From: Planococcus donghaensis MPA1U2
Lineage (GTDB): Bacteria > Bacillota > Bacilli > Bacillales_A > Planococcaceae
Assembly (NCBI RefSeq): GCF_000189395.1
Contig: NZ_AEPB01000022.1
Coordinates: 1 to 64,000 of the forward strand
DNA length: 64,000 nt
Direction: 5' to 3'
Shown: positions 47,928 through 56,396 of the stretch, piece by piece
How positions within the stretch are numbered: the stretch's first letter is position 1
Layout of the letters: each line of letters opens with the position of its first letter
The notes under the pieces: model-generated
Database searches by the model: none
Seen by the model: the letters and a program-made list of their open reading frames with translations, nothing else
Told to the model about the DNA's origin: nothing
Program-made: the position numbers and the translations under genes

Positions 47928-49469
47928 ATGGATATTTACGAACGAATTAATGAGTTATATGATCGCAAACGTGAGATTGAACTTGGGGGTGGCGAAGAAC
48001 GCATCGACAAGCAACACGAAAAAGGCAAACTAACAGCACGTGAACGTATTGATTTATTGCTTGATGAAGGTTCATTTGTAGAGCTAAGTCCATTTGTAGA
48101 ACATCGCACAACTGATTTCGGCATGGCTAAAGGACCTGGTGAAGGGGTTGTTACAGGATACGGGAAAGTAAACGGTAGACCGATTTACTTGTTTTCTCAA
48201 GACTTTACGGTTTTTGGTGGAGCTTTAGGGGAAATGCATGCGAAAAAAATTGCCAATGTTATGGATTTAGCAGCTCGTAATGGTGCACCGTTTATCGGCT
48301 TAAACGATTCAGGTGGCGCACGTATTCAAGAAGGTGTCTTATCACTTGATGGCTATGGTCAAATTTTTTACCGCAACTCGATTTATTCGGGCGTTATCCC
48401 ACAAATCTCAGTAATTATGGGGCCTTCTGCCGGTGGAGCGGTTTATTCACCAGCGATTACAGATTTTGTCTTTATGGTTGATAAAACGAGTCAAATGTTT
48501 ATTACGGGACCTAAAGTTATCGAAACAGTAACTGGCGAAAAAATATCTTCTGAAGATCTCGGTGGGTCAAGAGTACATACAGCAATTAGCGGGAATGCAC
48601 ATTTCCGAGGAGACTCAGAACAAAAAGTGCTTGAAATGGTTCGTCAATTGATTAGCTACTTGCCACAAAATAATACGGAAATGCCTCCTCGTCTTGAAGG
48701 TGGAGATGAAGACGATTATCGTCCTGATTTAGCAGATGTCGTGCCTTTTGAAGCAATTCGTCCTTATGATGTGCGTAAAGTAGTCGACCAAGTAGTGGAC
48801 AAAGATAGCTTTATGGAAGTGCAACCAGAGTTTGCACGTAACATTGTCATTGGTCTCGCTCGCATTAAAGGCGAAACCGTTGGATTAGTGTGTAACCAAC
48901 CAAAAGTAATGGCGGGCGGACTTGATATAGATTCTTCTGATAAGGCAGCGCGCTTTATCCGATTCTGTGATTCGTTTAACATCCCATTGATCACATTTGA
49001 AGATGTGACTGGATTCTTCCCTGGAATTAAACAAGAACATGGCGGAATTATTCGTCACGGGGCAAAAATCTTATATGCTTATTCAGAAGCAACTGTTCCT
49101 AAAATGACGGTTATTTTACGAAAAGCTTATGGCGGAGCTTATGTCGCGTTAAACTCTAAGTCTATTGGAGCTGATTTGGTTTATTCATGGCCAAATGCTG
49201 AAATCGCGGTTATGGGACCTAATGGAGCAGCCAATATTATTTTTGCACGTGAAATTGCCGCAAGCGAAAACCCAGAAGAAACACGCGCAGCAAAAATTGA
49301 AGAATACCGTGTGAAATTTGCGAATCCATATGTTGCGGCTGCAAGAGGAATGGTCGATGATGTGATCGATCCACGCGAAACGCAGATTAAATTGATCCAA
49401 GCATTAGAAATGATGCGCAATAAAAAAGATACACGACCTGCAAAAAAACACGGCAATATGCCACTGTAA
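47928..49469 (+). CDS. pccB: Propionyl/methylmalonyl-CoA carboxyltransferase beta subunit (YqjD-like)
   Basis: 513 residues, biotin-dependent carboxyltransferase domain. HEKGKLTARERIDLLLDEGS, the first oxyanion hole SGGARIQEGV and GPSAGGAVYSPA, and the second DVTGFFPGIKQEHGGIIRHG and KAYGGAYVAL are visible. It carboxylates propionyl-CoA with a partner biotin subunit. No biotin carboxylase or carrier is next to it; AccC/AccB elsewhere may act, or it could be a decarboxylase-type subunit. ATG 47928 with AGGAGTGGGG upstream. Confidence 0.9.
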   Translation: MDIYERINELYDRKREIELGGGEERIDKQHEKGKLTARERIDLLLDEGSFVELSPFVEHRTTDFGMAKGPGEGVVTGYGKVNGRPIYLFSQDFTVFGGALGEMHAKKIANVMDLAARNGAPFIGLNDSGGARIQEGVLSLDGYGQIFYRNSIYSGVIPQISVIMGPSAGGAVYSPAITDFVFMVDKTSQMFITGPKVIETVTGEKISSEDLGGSRVHTAISGNAHFRGDSEQKVLEMVRQLISYLPQNNTEMPPRLEGGDEDDYRPDLADVVPFEAIRPYDVRKVVDQVVDKDSFMEVQPEFARNIVIGLARIKGETVGLVCNQPKVMAGGLDIDSSDKAARFIRFCDSFNIPLITFEDVTGFFPGIKQEHGGIIRHGAKILYAYSEATVPKMTVILRKAYGGAYVALNSKSIGADLVYSWPNAEIAVMGPNGAANIIFAREIAASENPEETRAAKIEEYRVKFANPYVAAARGMVDDVIDPRETQIKLIQALEMMRNKKDTRPAKKHGNMPL

Positions 49470-49490
49470 GATATAGAAGGAGTGTTTTAG

Positions 49491-50609
49491 ATGAATAACG
49501 AACGATTGATCAATGAATTTTTAGAACTAGTTCAAATCGATTCAGAAACAAAACATGAAGGGCCAATTTCGGCTATATTGCAAACTAAACTTGAAGCAAT
49601 GGGTTTTCATGTAGTAATTGATGAATCTGCTGCAGTAACTGGGCATGGCGCAGGAAATATTATTGCGACCTTACGTGGTAGCTTAAGTGAAGTTCCGGCT
49701 ATCTACTTTACAGTTCATATGGATACAGTAACGCCGGGAGTTGGCGTTAAACCTGAAATTCGTGATGGCTATGTTTATTCGGATGGAACAACTATTTTAG
49801 GAGCGGATGATAAAGCCGGTATCGCTGCTTTATTTGAAATGATTCGTGTGCTCCAAGAGCAAGAAATTCCGCATGGTGATATTCAATTGGTTATTACGGC
49901 TGGAGAAGAAAGTGGTTTAGTTGGGGCAAAAGAGTTAGACTCTTCTTTACTAATTGCCAAGTATGGCTATGCAGTAGACAGTGATGGCAAGGTAGGCGGA
50001 ATTGTAACAGCTGCCCCAAACCAAGCAAAACTGTGGACGACCATTTACGGCAAAACAGCTCATGCAGGAGTAGCACCTGAAAAAGGCATTTCAGCAATCA
50101 GTATCGCTGCAAAAGCTATCGCTAAAATGACGCTAGGGCGGATCGATGAAGAAACAACTGCGAATATTGGACATTTTGAAGGTGGCGGCGCGACGAACAT
50201 TGTTTGTGACGAAGTCCGTATTTTATCGGAAGCTCGTTCAATTAGCGAAGACAAATTAGCAACCCAAACCATTCATATGGAATCAGTTTTTGAACAAGTG
50301 GCTGAAAATTTGGGAGGACGTGCAGAAACAAAAGTGCAATTAATGTACCCAGGTTTCCATTTTGATGATATGGATCCTGTTGTGGAAATTGCCCAAAAAG
50401 CTGCAGCTAATATTGGACGTCCGTCTCCTATTTTGACAAGTGGTGGAGGCAGTGATGCAAACATATTCAACGGTTTTGGGGTTCCGACCGTCAATCTTTG
50501 TGTTGGCTACGAAGAAATTCATACTAAAAATGAACGTATGCCAATCGAAGAACTCGAAAAATTGACCGAATTATTGGTTGAGATTGTGAAAGAGTCAACA
50601 CATAAGTAA
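49491..50609 (+). CDS. yqjE: M20 family metallopeptidase (YqjE/PepT-like)
   Basis: 372 residues, di-zinc peptidase of the M20 family. Zinc ligands in FTVHMDTVTPG, ILGADDKAG, TAGEESGLVGAKELD and VDSDGK; the final His is in CVGYEEIHTKNERM. The lid domain with GKTAHAGVAPEKGISAISIA lies at about 180-290. It may act on tripeptides or acylated amino acids. AAGGAGTG precedes ATG 49491. Twenty-one bp behind pccB, so probably co-transcribed, as in B. subtilis. Confidence 0.9.
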   Translation: MNNERLINEFLELVQIDSETKHEGPISAILQTKLEAMGFHVVIDESAAVTGHGAGNIIATLRGSLSEVPAIYFTVHMDTVTPGVGVKPEIRDGYVYSDGTTILGADDKAGIAALFEMIRVLQEQEIPHGDIQLVITAGEESGLVGAKELDSSLLIAKYGYAVDSDGKVGGIVTAAPNQAKLWTTIYGKTAHAGVAPEKGISAISIAAKAIAKMTLGRIDEETTANIGHFEGGGATNIVCDEVRILSEARSISEDKLATQTIHMESVFEQVAENLGGRAETKVQLMYPGFHFDDMDPVVEIAQKAAANIGRPSPILTSGGGSDANIFNGFGVPTVNLCVGYEEIHTKNERMPIEELEKLTELLVEIVKESTHK

Positions 50610-50655
50610 ATAATAGAGTGATGATGGGAAAAAACAGGGTGTATAGTTAAACTAC

Positions 50656-50694
50656 AAAAAACCAACAAATTGCAAATGGATTTGTTGGTTTTTT
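50656..50694 (+). terminator. Terminator of mce-pccB-yqjE
   Basis: AAAAACCAACAAAT (50657-50670) pairs with ATTTGTTGGTTTTT (50680-50693) and ends in a T6 run. Confidence 0.88.
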
Positions 50695-50758
50695 AATACG
50701 CTAATTGAGTTTACATAATTAAAAGAAGAATTTACACATTTAGGAGTGGTAAACGATT

Positions 50759-51283
50759 ATGATCACAATTAGACAAGTCTTTTTGGTGGCAAGTTTAGTT
50801 TTCTTGATAGTTGGATGTTCGCCAAAACCAGAATTTGAACAGTATGATGGAAAAGCTTTAAGCATTGCAGTATTAGGAAAAGCACCAGAAGTTAAAGAAC
50901 AGCAAGTGGATTTTCAGGAAATTACATTTGAGGAGTTTAATGAAAAAGAGTTAAGAAAATATGATGCTGTTTTTGTTATGGAAGAAAGCCTGTTAAACGC
51001 TGCTGAAAGTCAGTACGCGTCAATTTATACAGAAACACACAAACCTTTCTTTTTCATTGGAAATAACAAAGGTGCATATCCTTTTACGGATGCAGCTTTA
51101 AGTTATGAAGATGCAAAAGAAATTCCTGATCATGATTACTATGCAACAAGCTTTTTGCACACACCTAATAATGAACAAAGAACAGGACGGTACGGTTTAT
51201 ACAATGATGAAGAGAACGAAGAAAATATCCAAGAGGTGTTTTCAAGAATGTTCGAAACAGTAGAACAAAGTTCAGGAGATTAA
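50759..51283 (+). CDS. Putative lipoprotein of unknown function
   Basis: 174 residues. A hydrophobic signal peptide (residues 7-20) ends in the lipobox LIVGC, with Cys21 as the predicted lipidated residue. The mature part is acidic (many Glu, Asp) with no motif I recognise. The sequence DAVFVMEESLLNAAESQYA followed by PFFFIGNNKGAYPF looks like an alpha/beta fold that could bind a small ligand. Monocistronic between two terminators. TTTAGGAGTGG precedes ATG 50759. Confidence 0.75.
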   Translation: MITIRQVFLVASLVFLIVGCSPKPEFEQYDGKALSIAVLGKAPEVKEQQVDFQEITFEEFNEKELRKYDAVFVMEESLLNAAESQYASIYTETHKPFFFIGNNKGAYPFTDAALSYEDAKEIPDHDYYATSFLHTPNNEQRTGRYGLYNDEENEENIQEVFSRMFETVEQSSGD

Positions 51284-51286
51284 CAC

Positions 51287-51350
51287 ACAAAAAGCGTTAT
51301 TGATAAAGAATCTTTCATAAGGTTTTTTTCAATACGCTTTTTTATGTGTT
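51287..51350. terminator. Bidirectional terminator between convergent genes
   Basis: AAAAAGCGTTATTGA (51289-51303) pairs with TCAATACGCTTTTT (51329-51342), one bulge, with a long loop. A-rich and T-rich flanks suit both strands. Confidence 0.65.
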
Positions 51351-51714
51351 AGTTATTTCTAAAATCGTATTTTTCAGTTGGAACATTTAAATGACGGCCA
51401 TTAATTTCTACAGTGTTATTGTCGATCCAATTGATGGTAGCTGTTTCTTCTCTATATGCCCAGTAAATATTTTTCTTTCTTTTATCTTCGTCATTAAAAA
51501 CCAACTCAGCTCGAACCGAAAAAGCGACCGTTGCACCTCCGCCATCCGTAACATAGGCTCGAACTGTGTAGTCGCCATCTGGCGAAACGGCTTCCGTTAG
51601 AAAACGCCCTTCTGGCAATCTCTGCATATCAAAAAAGGCCCAATAAATTCCGTATCCTAGTAACCCTAAAATAATTAAGAATCCACTTAAACTTATGAGT
51701 AAAATCTTCTTCAT
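51349..51714 (-). CDS. DUF5412-like small membrane-anchored protein
   Basis: 121 residues: an N-terminal transmembrane segment (residues 4-26), then a beta-rich outer domain with AVSPDGDYTVRAYVTDGGGATVAFSVR (quoted: SPDGDYTVRAYVTDGGGAT), an IYWAYREE strand and a TVEINGRHLNVP end. This resembles DUF5412 proteins of Bacillales, whose function is unknown. It is convergent with the lipoprotein gene and divergent from dinB. GGTGACAAA precedes ATG 51714. Confidence 0.7.
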   Translation of the reverse strand: MKKILLISLSGFLIILGLLGYGIYWAFFDMQRLPEGRFLTEAVSPDGDYTVRAYVTDGGGATVAFSVRAELVFNDEDKRKKNIYWAYREETATINWIDNNTVEINGRHLNVPTEKYDFRNN

Positions 51715-51896
51715 TTTGTCACCTCTTTAATTAAAACGATAAAAACAAAGTTAAGTTCTTTTCTTTTTAAAATACGTAGAAAATCCAAAATGCTTTTTAG
51801 GTTTTTAACCATTCTTTCTTTATGCTTTTTCGATTGGAAATGGAATCCATCAGGATGTATGTTCTCTCTTTTTTTGATACACTAAAAGAAAAGGAA

Positions 51897-53147
51897 ATGA
51901 GAGACAGTGCTATGGCAAGCAGAGTGATATTTCATATTGATATGAATAGTTTTTATGCTTCTGTTGAACAGTCGCATAATCCAGAATTAAAAGGAAAAGC
52001 GATTGCCATTGCGGGAAATCCGAAAGAGCGAAAAGGGATTATTGTCACATGCTCTTACGAAGCAAGAGCACATGGCATTTATACGACGATGCAAGTACAT
52101 GAAGCGAAACGGAAATTTCCTGAGCTGTTGTTGCTGCCACCAAATTTTGAACGGTACCGAGCGGCATCAAAAGCGATGTTTGAAATTTTACGTACATATA
52201 CGGATTTAGTGGAACCGGTGTCTATTGATGAAGGCTATGTCGACGTAACCGAATTGATCGAAACGCGTCATGCATTGGAAATTGCGGATGAAATCCAGCA
52301 ACGGCTGTTGGCGGACTTGGACTTGCCTTGCTCAATCGGCATTGCACCGAATAAGTTTTTGGCTAAAACAGCATCTGACATGAAAAAACCAATGGGAATT
52401 ACTGTATTGCGTAAGCGTAGTATCCAAGATTTGCTGTGGCCAAAGTCCGTCATCGAGATGCACGGGATTGGTGACAGTACAGCTGCACGTTTAAAAAGCT
52501 TAAAAATCGAAACAATTGGTGAGTTAGCTACTGCCAACGAAGGCTTGATCAAAGAAAAAATGGGAAAAAACGGCTTGCGCCTCAGAGAGCGAGCAAATGG
52601 AATTGACGACCGTCCAGTAGACCCAGATTCCATTTACGACACAAAAAGTGTGGGAACGTCGACTACTTTGCCAGTAGATGAAACAAATGAACAAAGTTTA
52701 AGAGCATTGTTTCGTCAACTTAGTGAGAAAGTGGCCAATCGTTTAGAAGCGAAAGAATTAGCCGGGTCCACTGTTAGTATTCAAACACGTAGTTCGGATT
52801 GGAAAAACAGAACACGCAGCATCACTTTAAACAATACGGTTTGGAAAGCTGACGACATACAACGAACGGCATGGCAATTGTTCACTAAACATTGGAACGG
52901 GGAAGCGTTACGGTTGATTGGAGTAACGGTATCTAATGTGGCAAGTAAAGGCGATATGACCGAACAATTATCGATCTTTAATTTTCAAGATCATGTAAAA
53001 GAAGAACCGATTCTAGATTTAATGGCTAAACTTGAAAGTCGATTCGGAAAAAGTGTTTTGACACGAGGCACCAAAATAAAAAAAACCAACTACGATTCAA
53101 AAACAAGTTTTAGTAAAGATTTTTTGGATGATCACGAAAGAAAGTAG
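51897..53147 (+). CDS. dinB: DNA polymerase IV (YqjH-like)
   Basis: Error-prone Y-family polymerase for translesion synthesis. 416 residues. Palm motifs FHIDMNSFYASVEQS and VEPVSIDEGYVDVTE carry the catalytic acids; the steric residue segment CSYEARAHGIYTTM and helix-hairpin-helix MHGIGDSTAARLKSLKI follow. A late QLSIFNF resembles a beta-clamp binding motif (QLxLF). ATG 51897 with AAAAGGAA just upstream is chosen; ATG 51912 is an alternative and the frame back to 51822 is longer than homologues. No LexA box is seen in front of it. Confidence 0.92.
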   Translation: MRDSAMASRVIFHIDMNSFYASVEQSHNPELKGKAIAIAGNPKERKGIIVTCSYEARAHGIYTTMQVHEAKRKFPELLLLPPNFERYRAASKAMFEILRTYTDLVEPVSIDEGYVDVTELIETRHALEIADEIQQRLLADLDLPCSIGIAPNKFLAKTASDMKKPMGITVLRKRSIQDLLWPKSVIEMHGIGDSTAARLKSLKIETIGELATANEGLIKEKMGKNGLRLRERANGIDDRPVDPDSIYDTKSVGTSTTLPVDETNEQSLRALFRQLSEKVANRLEAKELAGSTVSIQTRSSDWKNRTRSITLNNTVWKADDIQRTAWQLFTKHWNGEALRLIGVTVSNVASKGDMTEQLSIFNFQDHVKEEPILDLMAKLESRFGKSVLTRGTKIKKTNYDSKTSFSKDFLDDHERK

Positions 53148-53154
53148 GGAAAGT

Positions 53155-54099
53155 ATGCAGTTATTATTTCTAGGTACTGGAGCGGGAATGCCTTCTAAAC
53201 AACGGAACACTTCCGCACTTGTACTGAAATTGCTTGAAGAACGGGGAACCGTTTGGTTGTTTGACTGTGGCGAAGCAACACAACATCAAATTCTTCGGAC
53301 TACAGTAAAACCGCGCAAGATTGAAAAAATCTTTATTACACATATGCACGGCGATCATATTTTTGGCTTACCTGGTTTGCTTGGATCTCGGTCATTTCAA
53401 GCAGGTGAAGAGCCACTTGAAATTTATGGACCTGTAGGCATTAAAGAATATATCCAAATGACGTTAACACTTAGTCGAACTCATTTAACGTATCCGATTG
53501 TTTACCACGAACTATCTGAAGGAATGATATTTGAAGACGAATTGATGACAGTGGAAACGCGTTTATTAGATCATGTAATTCCATCTTACGGATTTCGTAT
53601 TACACAAAAACCATTACCACCAAAACTGCTTATCAACAAAGCCTTGTCTCTTGGTGTCCCTAAAGGCCCGTTATTGGCAAAGCTAAAAACAGGACAAGAC
53701 ATCGAGCTTGCCGATGGTCAGTGGGTGCGGAGTGGTGACGTAACAGAACCTGAACAACCCGGATTTGTAATGACGATTTTAGGCGACACGCGTTTTTGTA
53801 AAACCGCAGTAGAATTAGGTCGCGGTGCAGATGTGTTAGTACACGAAGCAACTTTTGACGCAACTGCTAAAAAAATGGCGGCAGAATATGGTCATGCAAC
53901 TGTCTATGACGCTGCTGAAACTGCTCGACTAGCAGGAGCGAATACGTTAATCATGAATCACATTAGTGCTCGTTTTTTACCTGAAGATGAAAAGTTTTTA
54001 TTAAAGCAAATGAAAGAAAAACATCCGAGAGGATTTATTGCACATGATTTTGCAGAATTTGAATGGCTACAACAAGAGAAAAAAATAAGGAAAAAATGA
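53155..54099 (+). CDS. rnz: Ribonuclease Z
   Basis: Endonuclease that matures tRNA 3' ends lacking encoded CCA. 314 residues of the metallo-beta-lactamase fold. LFLGTGAGMPSKQRNTSAL at the start, zinc motif THMHGDHIFGLPG at 62-74, and later VHEATFDATAKKMAAEYGHAT and NHISARF ligands. ATG 53155 with TAGGGAAAGT upstream; the frame open from 53128 would overlap dinB. Terminator directly after. Confidence 0.94.
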   Translation: MQLLFLGTGAGMPSKQRNTSALVLKLLEERGTVWLFDCGEATQHQILRTTVKPRKIEKIFITHMHGDHIFGLPGLLGSRSFQAGEEPLEIYGPVGIKEYIQMTLTLSRTHLTYPIVYHELSEGMIFEDELMTVETRLLDHVIPSYGFRITQKPLPPKLLINKALSLGVPKGPLLAKLKTGQDIELADGQWVRSGDVTEPEQPGFVMTILGDTRFCKTAVELGRGADVLVHEATFDATAKKMAAEYGHATVYDAAETARLAGANTLIMNHISARFLPEDEKFLLKQMKEKHPRGFIAHDFAEFEWLQQEKKIRKK

Positions 54100-54101
54100 G
54101 G

Positions 54102-54129
54102 AAGTCATCTTAAATAGATGGCTTTTTTT
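54102..54129 (+). terminator. Terminator of rnz
   Basis: AAGTCATCT (54102-54110) pairs with AGATGGCTT (54116-54124, one wobble), then T7. Confidence 0.82.
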
Positions 54130-54160
54130 GGATAAAAGCAAAATTATTTCTGGAAATAAT

Positions 54161-54188
54161 AGAACATATGTTCCTTTTGTGATAAAAT
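54161..54188 (+). promoter_or_regulatory. Toxin promoter overlapped by a LexA/DinR box
   Basis: AGAACATATGTTCC (54161-54174) contains the perfect palindrome GAAC-ATAT-GTTC and differs from the Bacillus SOS consensus CGAACRNRYGTTYC at one end base. TAAAAT (54183-54188) is the candidate -10; the weak -35 position (54160-54165) is inside the box. LexA bound here should block transcription. Confidence 0.65.
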
Positions 54189-54217
54189 AAAGTTACAGCT
54201 GTATGAGGGCGGTTTGG

Positions 54218-54240
54218 CCATTCCCGAGGAAAGGGGGTGG
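54218..54240 (+). promoter_or_regulatory. Hairpin sequestering the toxin Shine-Dalgarno
   Basis: CCATTCCC (54218-54225) can pair with GGGGGTGG (54233-54240) over the 7-nt loop GAGGAAA, eight pairs including two G-U. The right arm is the purine-rich ribosome binding site four bases before ATG 54245. Confidence 0.6.
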
Positions 54241-54244
54241 TAAC

Positions 54245-54352
54245 ATGACCATTGCCGAATCATTCGGTCTCGTATTTACGAGTATCGGATTAACGATTAG
54301 CGCATTAACACTTGTCGTTTCCATGATTTTGGTCATTAACAAAAAAAAATAA
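54245..54352 (+). CDS. Holin-like type I toxin candidate
   Basis: 35 residues: MTIAESFGLVF, one continuous hydrophobic helix (about 8-31) rich in Ile, Leu, Val, Ser and Thr, and a KKK tail. This is the layout of the putative holin-like toxin family (Hol_Tox) and of type I toxins such as TxpA and BsrG, which insert in the membrane. The ribosome binding site is very strong but can be hidden in a hairpin. A convergent antisense transcript is predicted over the 3' end. It stands alone between rnz and namA. A harmless small membrane peptide is the alternative. Confidence 0.65.
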   Translation: MTIAESFGLVFTSIGLTISALTLVVSMILVINKKK

Positions 54353-54386
54353 CCGTCCCATGTGGCGTGGAATGACGGTTACTTTT
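54351..54386. terminator. Bidirectional terminator at the toxin 3' end
   Basis: AACCGTC (54351-54357) pairs with GACGGTT (54374-54380). T5 follows on the plus strand; the A9 before it gives U9 on the minus strand. Confidence 0.7.
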
Positions 54387-54432
54387 TAAGCCTGTATTCC
54401 AGCCAACCGCTCTCGTAGCGGCATACAGCTGG

Positions 54433-54457
54433 CCGAATGCGAAAGCATTCGGTTTTT
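54433..54457 (+). terminator. Second plus-strand terminator of the toxin mRNA
   Basis: CCGAATGC, a GAAA tetraloop and GCATTCGG, followed by T6. There is no U-run on the minus strand, so it would not stop namA or the antisense RNA. Confidence 0.85.
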
Positions 54458-54469
54458 TGCGTTATCTTA

Positions 54470-54497
54470 AGTATACTAAATTTGAAGCATTTTGCAA
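54470..54497 (-). promoter_or_regulatory. Promoter of the predicted antisense RNA
   Basis: Minus strand TTGCAA (54492-54497), 16 bp, TATACT (54470-54475), starting five bases after the namA stop codon. Confidence 0.55.
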
Positions 54498-54502
54498 CTG
54501 CC

Positions 54503-55519
54503 TTATAGCCAACCGCGCTTATACGGCTCTGGAGCGGTTATTTCAGCGTTTAGCTCTTTAGCAGCTGTATATGCCCAATAAGGATCGCGAAGCAGTTCGC
54601 GGGCTAGGAAGACCATATCCGCACGATCGTTTTGAAGAATTTCTTCTGCATGCAACGGACTAGTGATCAAACCAACGGCACCTGTTGCGATTGGTGTCTC
54701 TTTTTTGATGGTTTCAGCAAAAGGCACTTGATAGCCAGGGAATACTGGAATGCGAGCGGGGACAACAGCTCCTGAGCTAACATCAACCAAGTCGACGCCT
54801 TGTTGTTTCATCCATTGACACATTTCTACATATTGATCGGCAGTCATGCCGCCTTCACTGTAGTCATGAGCTGAGATACGGACAAATAACGGGCCGTCCC
54901 AAACTTCATTTACTGCATCAATCACTTTTCCTAATAATCGGTAGCGGTTTTCAGCACTGCCACCATATTCATCTGTTCGCTGATTCGTTAAAGGAGATAA
55001 AAACTGGTTGAGTAGATAGCCATGTGCACCGTGAAGTTCAATCACATCAAATCCTGCTTTTTTTGCCCGAATTGCTCCAAGTTGAAAAGCTTCTATGGTT
55101 TCTTCAATGTCTTGAGAAGACATTTCTTTCGGTAATTTATAACTATCATCAAAAGCAAGCGCGCTTGCTGAATAGATATTGCCATCAACAGTAGCTTTTC
55201 TCCCGGCATGCGCCAATTGAATTCCTGTTTTAGCTCCGCTTTGTTTCATTAAACGAACTATTTCGGATTGACCTTCAATATGAGCATCATCCCAAATGCC
55301 AAGATCTCTTGCAGAAATACGGCCTTGAGGTTGAACTGCTGTCGCTTCGGTAATAATTAGACCGATACCTCCAACTGCCCGTGTTGGGTAGTGGATACGG
55401 TGCCAGTCAGTTACTTGTCCATCTTCTTTGTCACTTTGATACATGCACATCGGTGCCATAACAATCCGGTTTTTAAAAACAGTTTCTTTTATCTCGAATG
55501 GTTCAAATAACTTAGCCAT
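54503..55519 (-). CDS. namA: NADPH dehydrogenase NamA (old yellow enzyme, YqjM)
   Basis: FMN-dependent ene-reductase of the thermophilic-like OYE class, 338 residues, the same length as B. subtilis Yqj[19 protein letters not shown] carries the flavin-tuning Cys25; [21 protein letters not shown] and [12 protein letters not shown] are FMN and substrate-binding blocks; late [13 protein letters not shown] and [18 protein letters not shown] 55519 has GGAGGACAG upstream; the frame to 55546 is an extension. It reduces activated C=C bonds and may help in oxidative stress. Confidence 0.94.
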   Translation of the reverse strand: MAKLFEPFEIKETVFKNRIVMAPMCMYQSDKEDGQVTDWHRIHYPTRAVGGIGLIITEATAVQPQGRISARDLGIWDDAHIEGQSEIVRLMKQSGAKTGIQLAHAGRKATVDGNIYSASALAFDDSYKLPKEMSSQDIEETIEAFQLGAIRAKKAGFDVIELHGAHGYLLNQFLSPLTNQRTDEYGGSAENRYRLLGKVIDAVNEVWDGPLFVRISAHDYSEGGMTADQYVEMCQWMKQQGVDLVDVSSGAVVPARIPVFPGYQVPFAETIKKETPIATGAVGLITSPLHAEEILQNDRADMVFLARELLRDPYWAYTAAKELNAEITAPEPYKRGWL

Positions 55520-55567
55520 GTACTGTCCTCCTTCTAGTAGATACAACTATAAAGTATACAGAAAGAT

Positions 55568-56371
55568 TTATTTAAATTCTTTTCCAAGCTCTTTTGATCT
55601 CTCCGCAGCACTTGTTACACATTGATTAACAATATCTTTAAAGTTGTTTTCTGCTAAAGAATTGAGGCCAGCAGCCGTAGTGCCATTTGGACTTGTCACT
55701 TTTTGGCGCAATTCTGCGAAATCTTCTTGTTGGAGCATTTCAGCTGCCCCAGCAAAAGTTTGGCGCACCAATTTTTTTGCATCCGCATTTGATAAACCAT
55801 TGGCGATAGCCGCTTCAGTCATGGCTTCTGCAAAATAATAGATATAGGCAGGTCCACTTCCCGCAACACCGGTTACTGCATGTAATTGTTCTTCTTCAAC
55901 AACTGTGACACCACCGATTGAAGACAATAACTTACGCAGTTCATGTTGCTGTTCAAGAGATACATGTTTGCTCCAGGCAACACCTGTCGCAGATTTACCG
56001 ATTTTTGCAGAAGTATTTGGCATCGCACGCGCAACGGGGAAATCACCCACATGTTTTTGGATTGTGTCGATTGAGACACCTGCTGCAACAGATACGATTA
56101 CGGTATTGCCAGTTAATTTGTCTTTTATCCCGCTAAGTGCAACCTCTACATCTTTTGGCTTCATTGCCAACAAAATGAAGTTTGCATCTTTTAATTCGGT
56201 TTTTTCTTGGCAAACGATATTTACGCCATATTCGTCACTTAAAAATTCTAGACGGTCTTGATCTGATTTGTTCATCACCGAAATTTCTTCTGGTTTCATA
56301 ATGCGTTTATTAATCCAGCCATGAATCATAGACTCGGCCATTGATCCGGCTCCTACACAAACGATTTTCAT
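55568..56371 (-). CDS. proI: Pyrroline-5-carboxylate reductase
   Basis: Last step of proline synthesis, NADPH-dependent. About 267 residues. The Rossmann start MKIVCVGAGSMAESMIHGW and the dimerisation block with GPAYIYYFAEAMTEAAIANG and SPNGTTAAGLNSLAE are family signatures. ATG 56371 has AGAGAG eight bases upstream; ATG 56377 is possible. A T-box leader with a proline specifier precedes it, so it responds to uncharged tRNA-Pro. Symbol proI follows the B. subtilis gene in the same place (yqjO). Confidence 0.93.
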   Translation of the reverse strand: MKIVCVGAGSMAESMIHGWINKRIMKPEEISVMNKSDQDRLEFLSDEYGVNIVCQEKTELKDANFILLAMKPKDVEVALSGIKDKLTGNTVIVSVAAGVSIDTIQKHVGDFPVARAMPNTSAKIGKSATGVAWSKHVSLEQQHELRKLLSSIGGVTVVEEEQLHAVTGVAGSGPAYIYYFAEAMTEAAIANGLSNADAKKLVRQTFAGAAEMLQQEDFAELRQKVTSPNGTTAAGLNSLAENNFKDIVNQCVTSAAERSKELGKEFK

Positions 56372-56396
56372 ATTCATCACTCTCTTTCCTCAAAAT

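Larger units (their letters stand above)
54341..54463 (-). ncRNA. Predicted antisense antitoxin RNA
   Basis: A minus-strand promoter (TTGCAA at 54492-54497, 16 bp, TATACT at 54470-54475) would start near 54463. The transcript would run through a paired region (CCAGC/GCTGG with CCGCT/AGCGG, 54400-54432) and stop at the hairpin AACCGTC/GACGGTT followed by U9 (54349-54341). It would be about 120 nt and cover the whole toxin 3' UTR and its last codons, like RatA over txpA. No experimental evidence. Confidence 0.5.
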
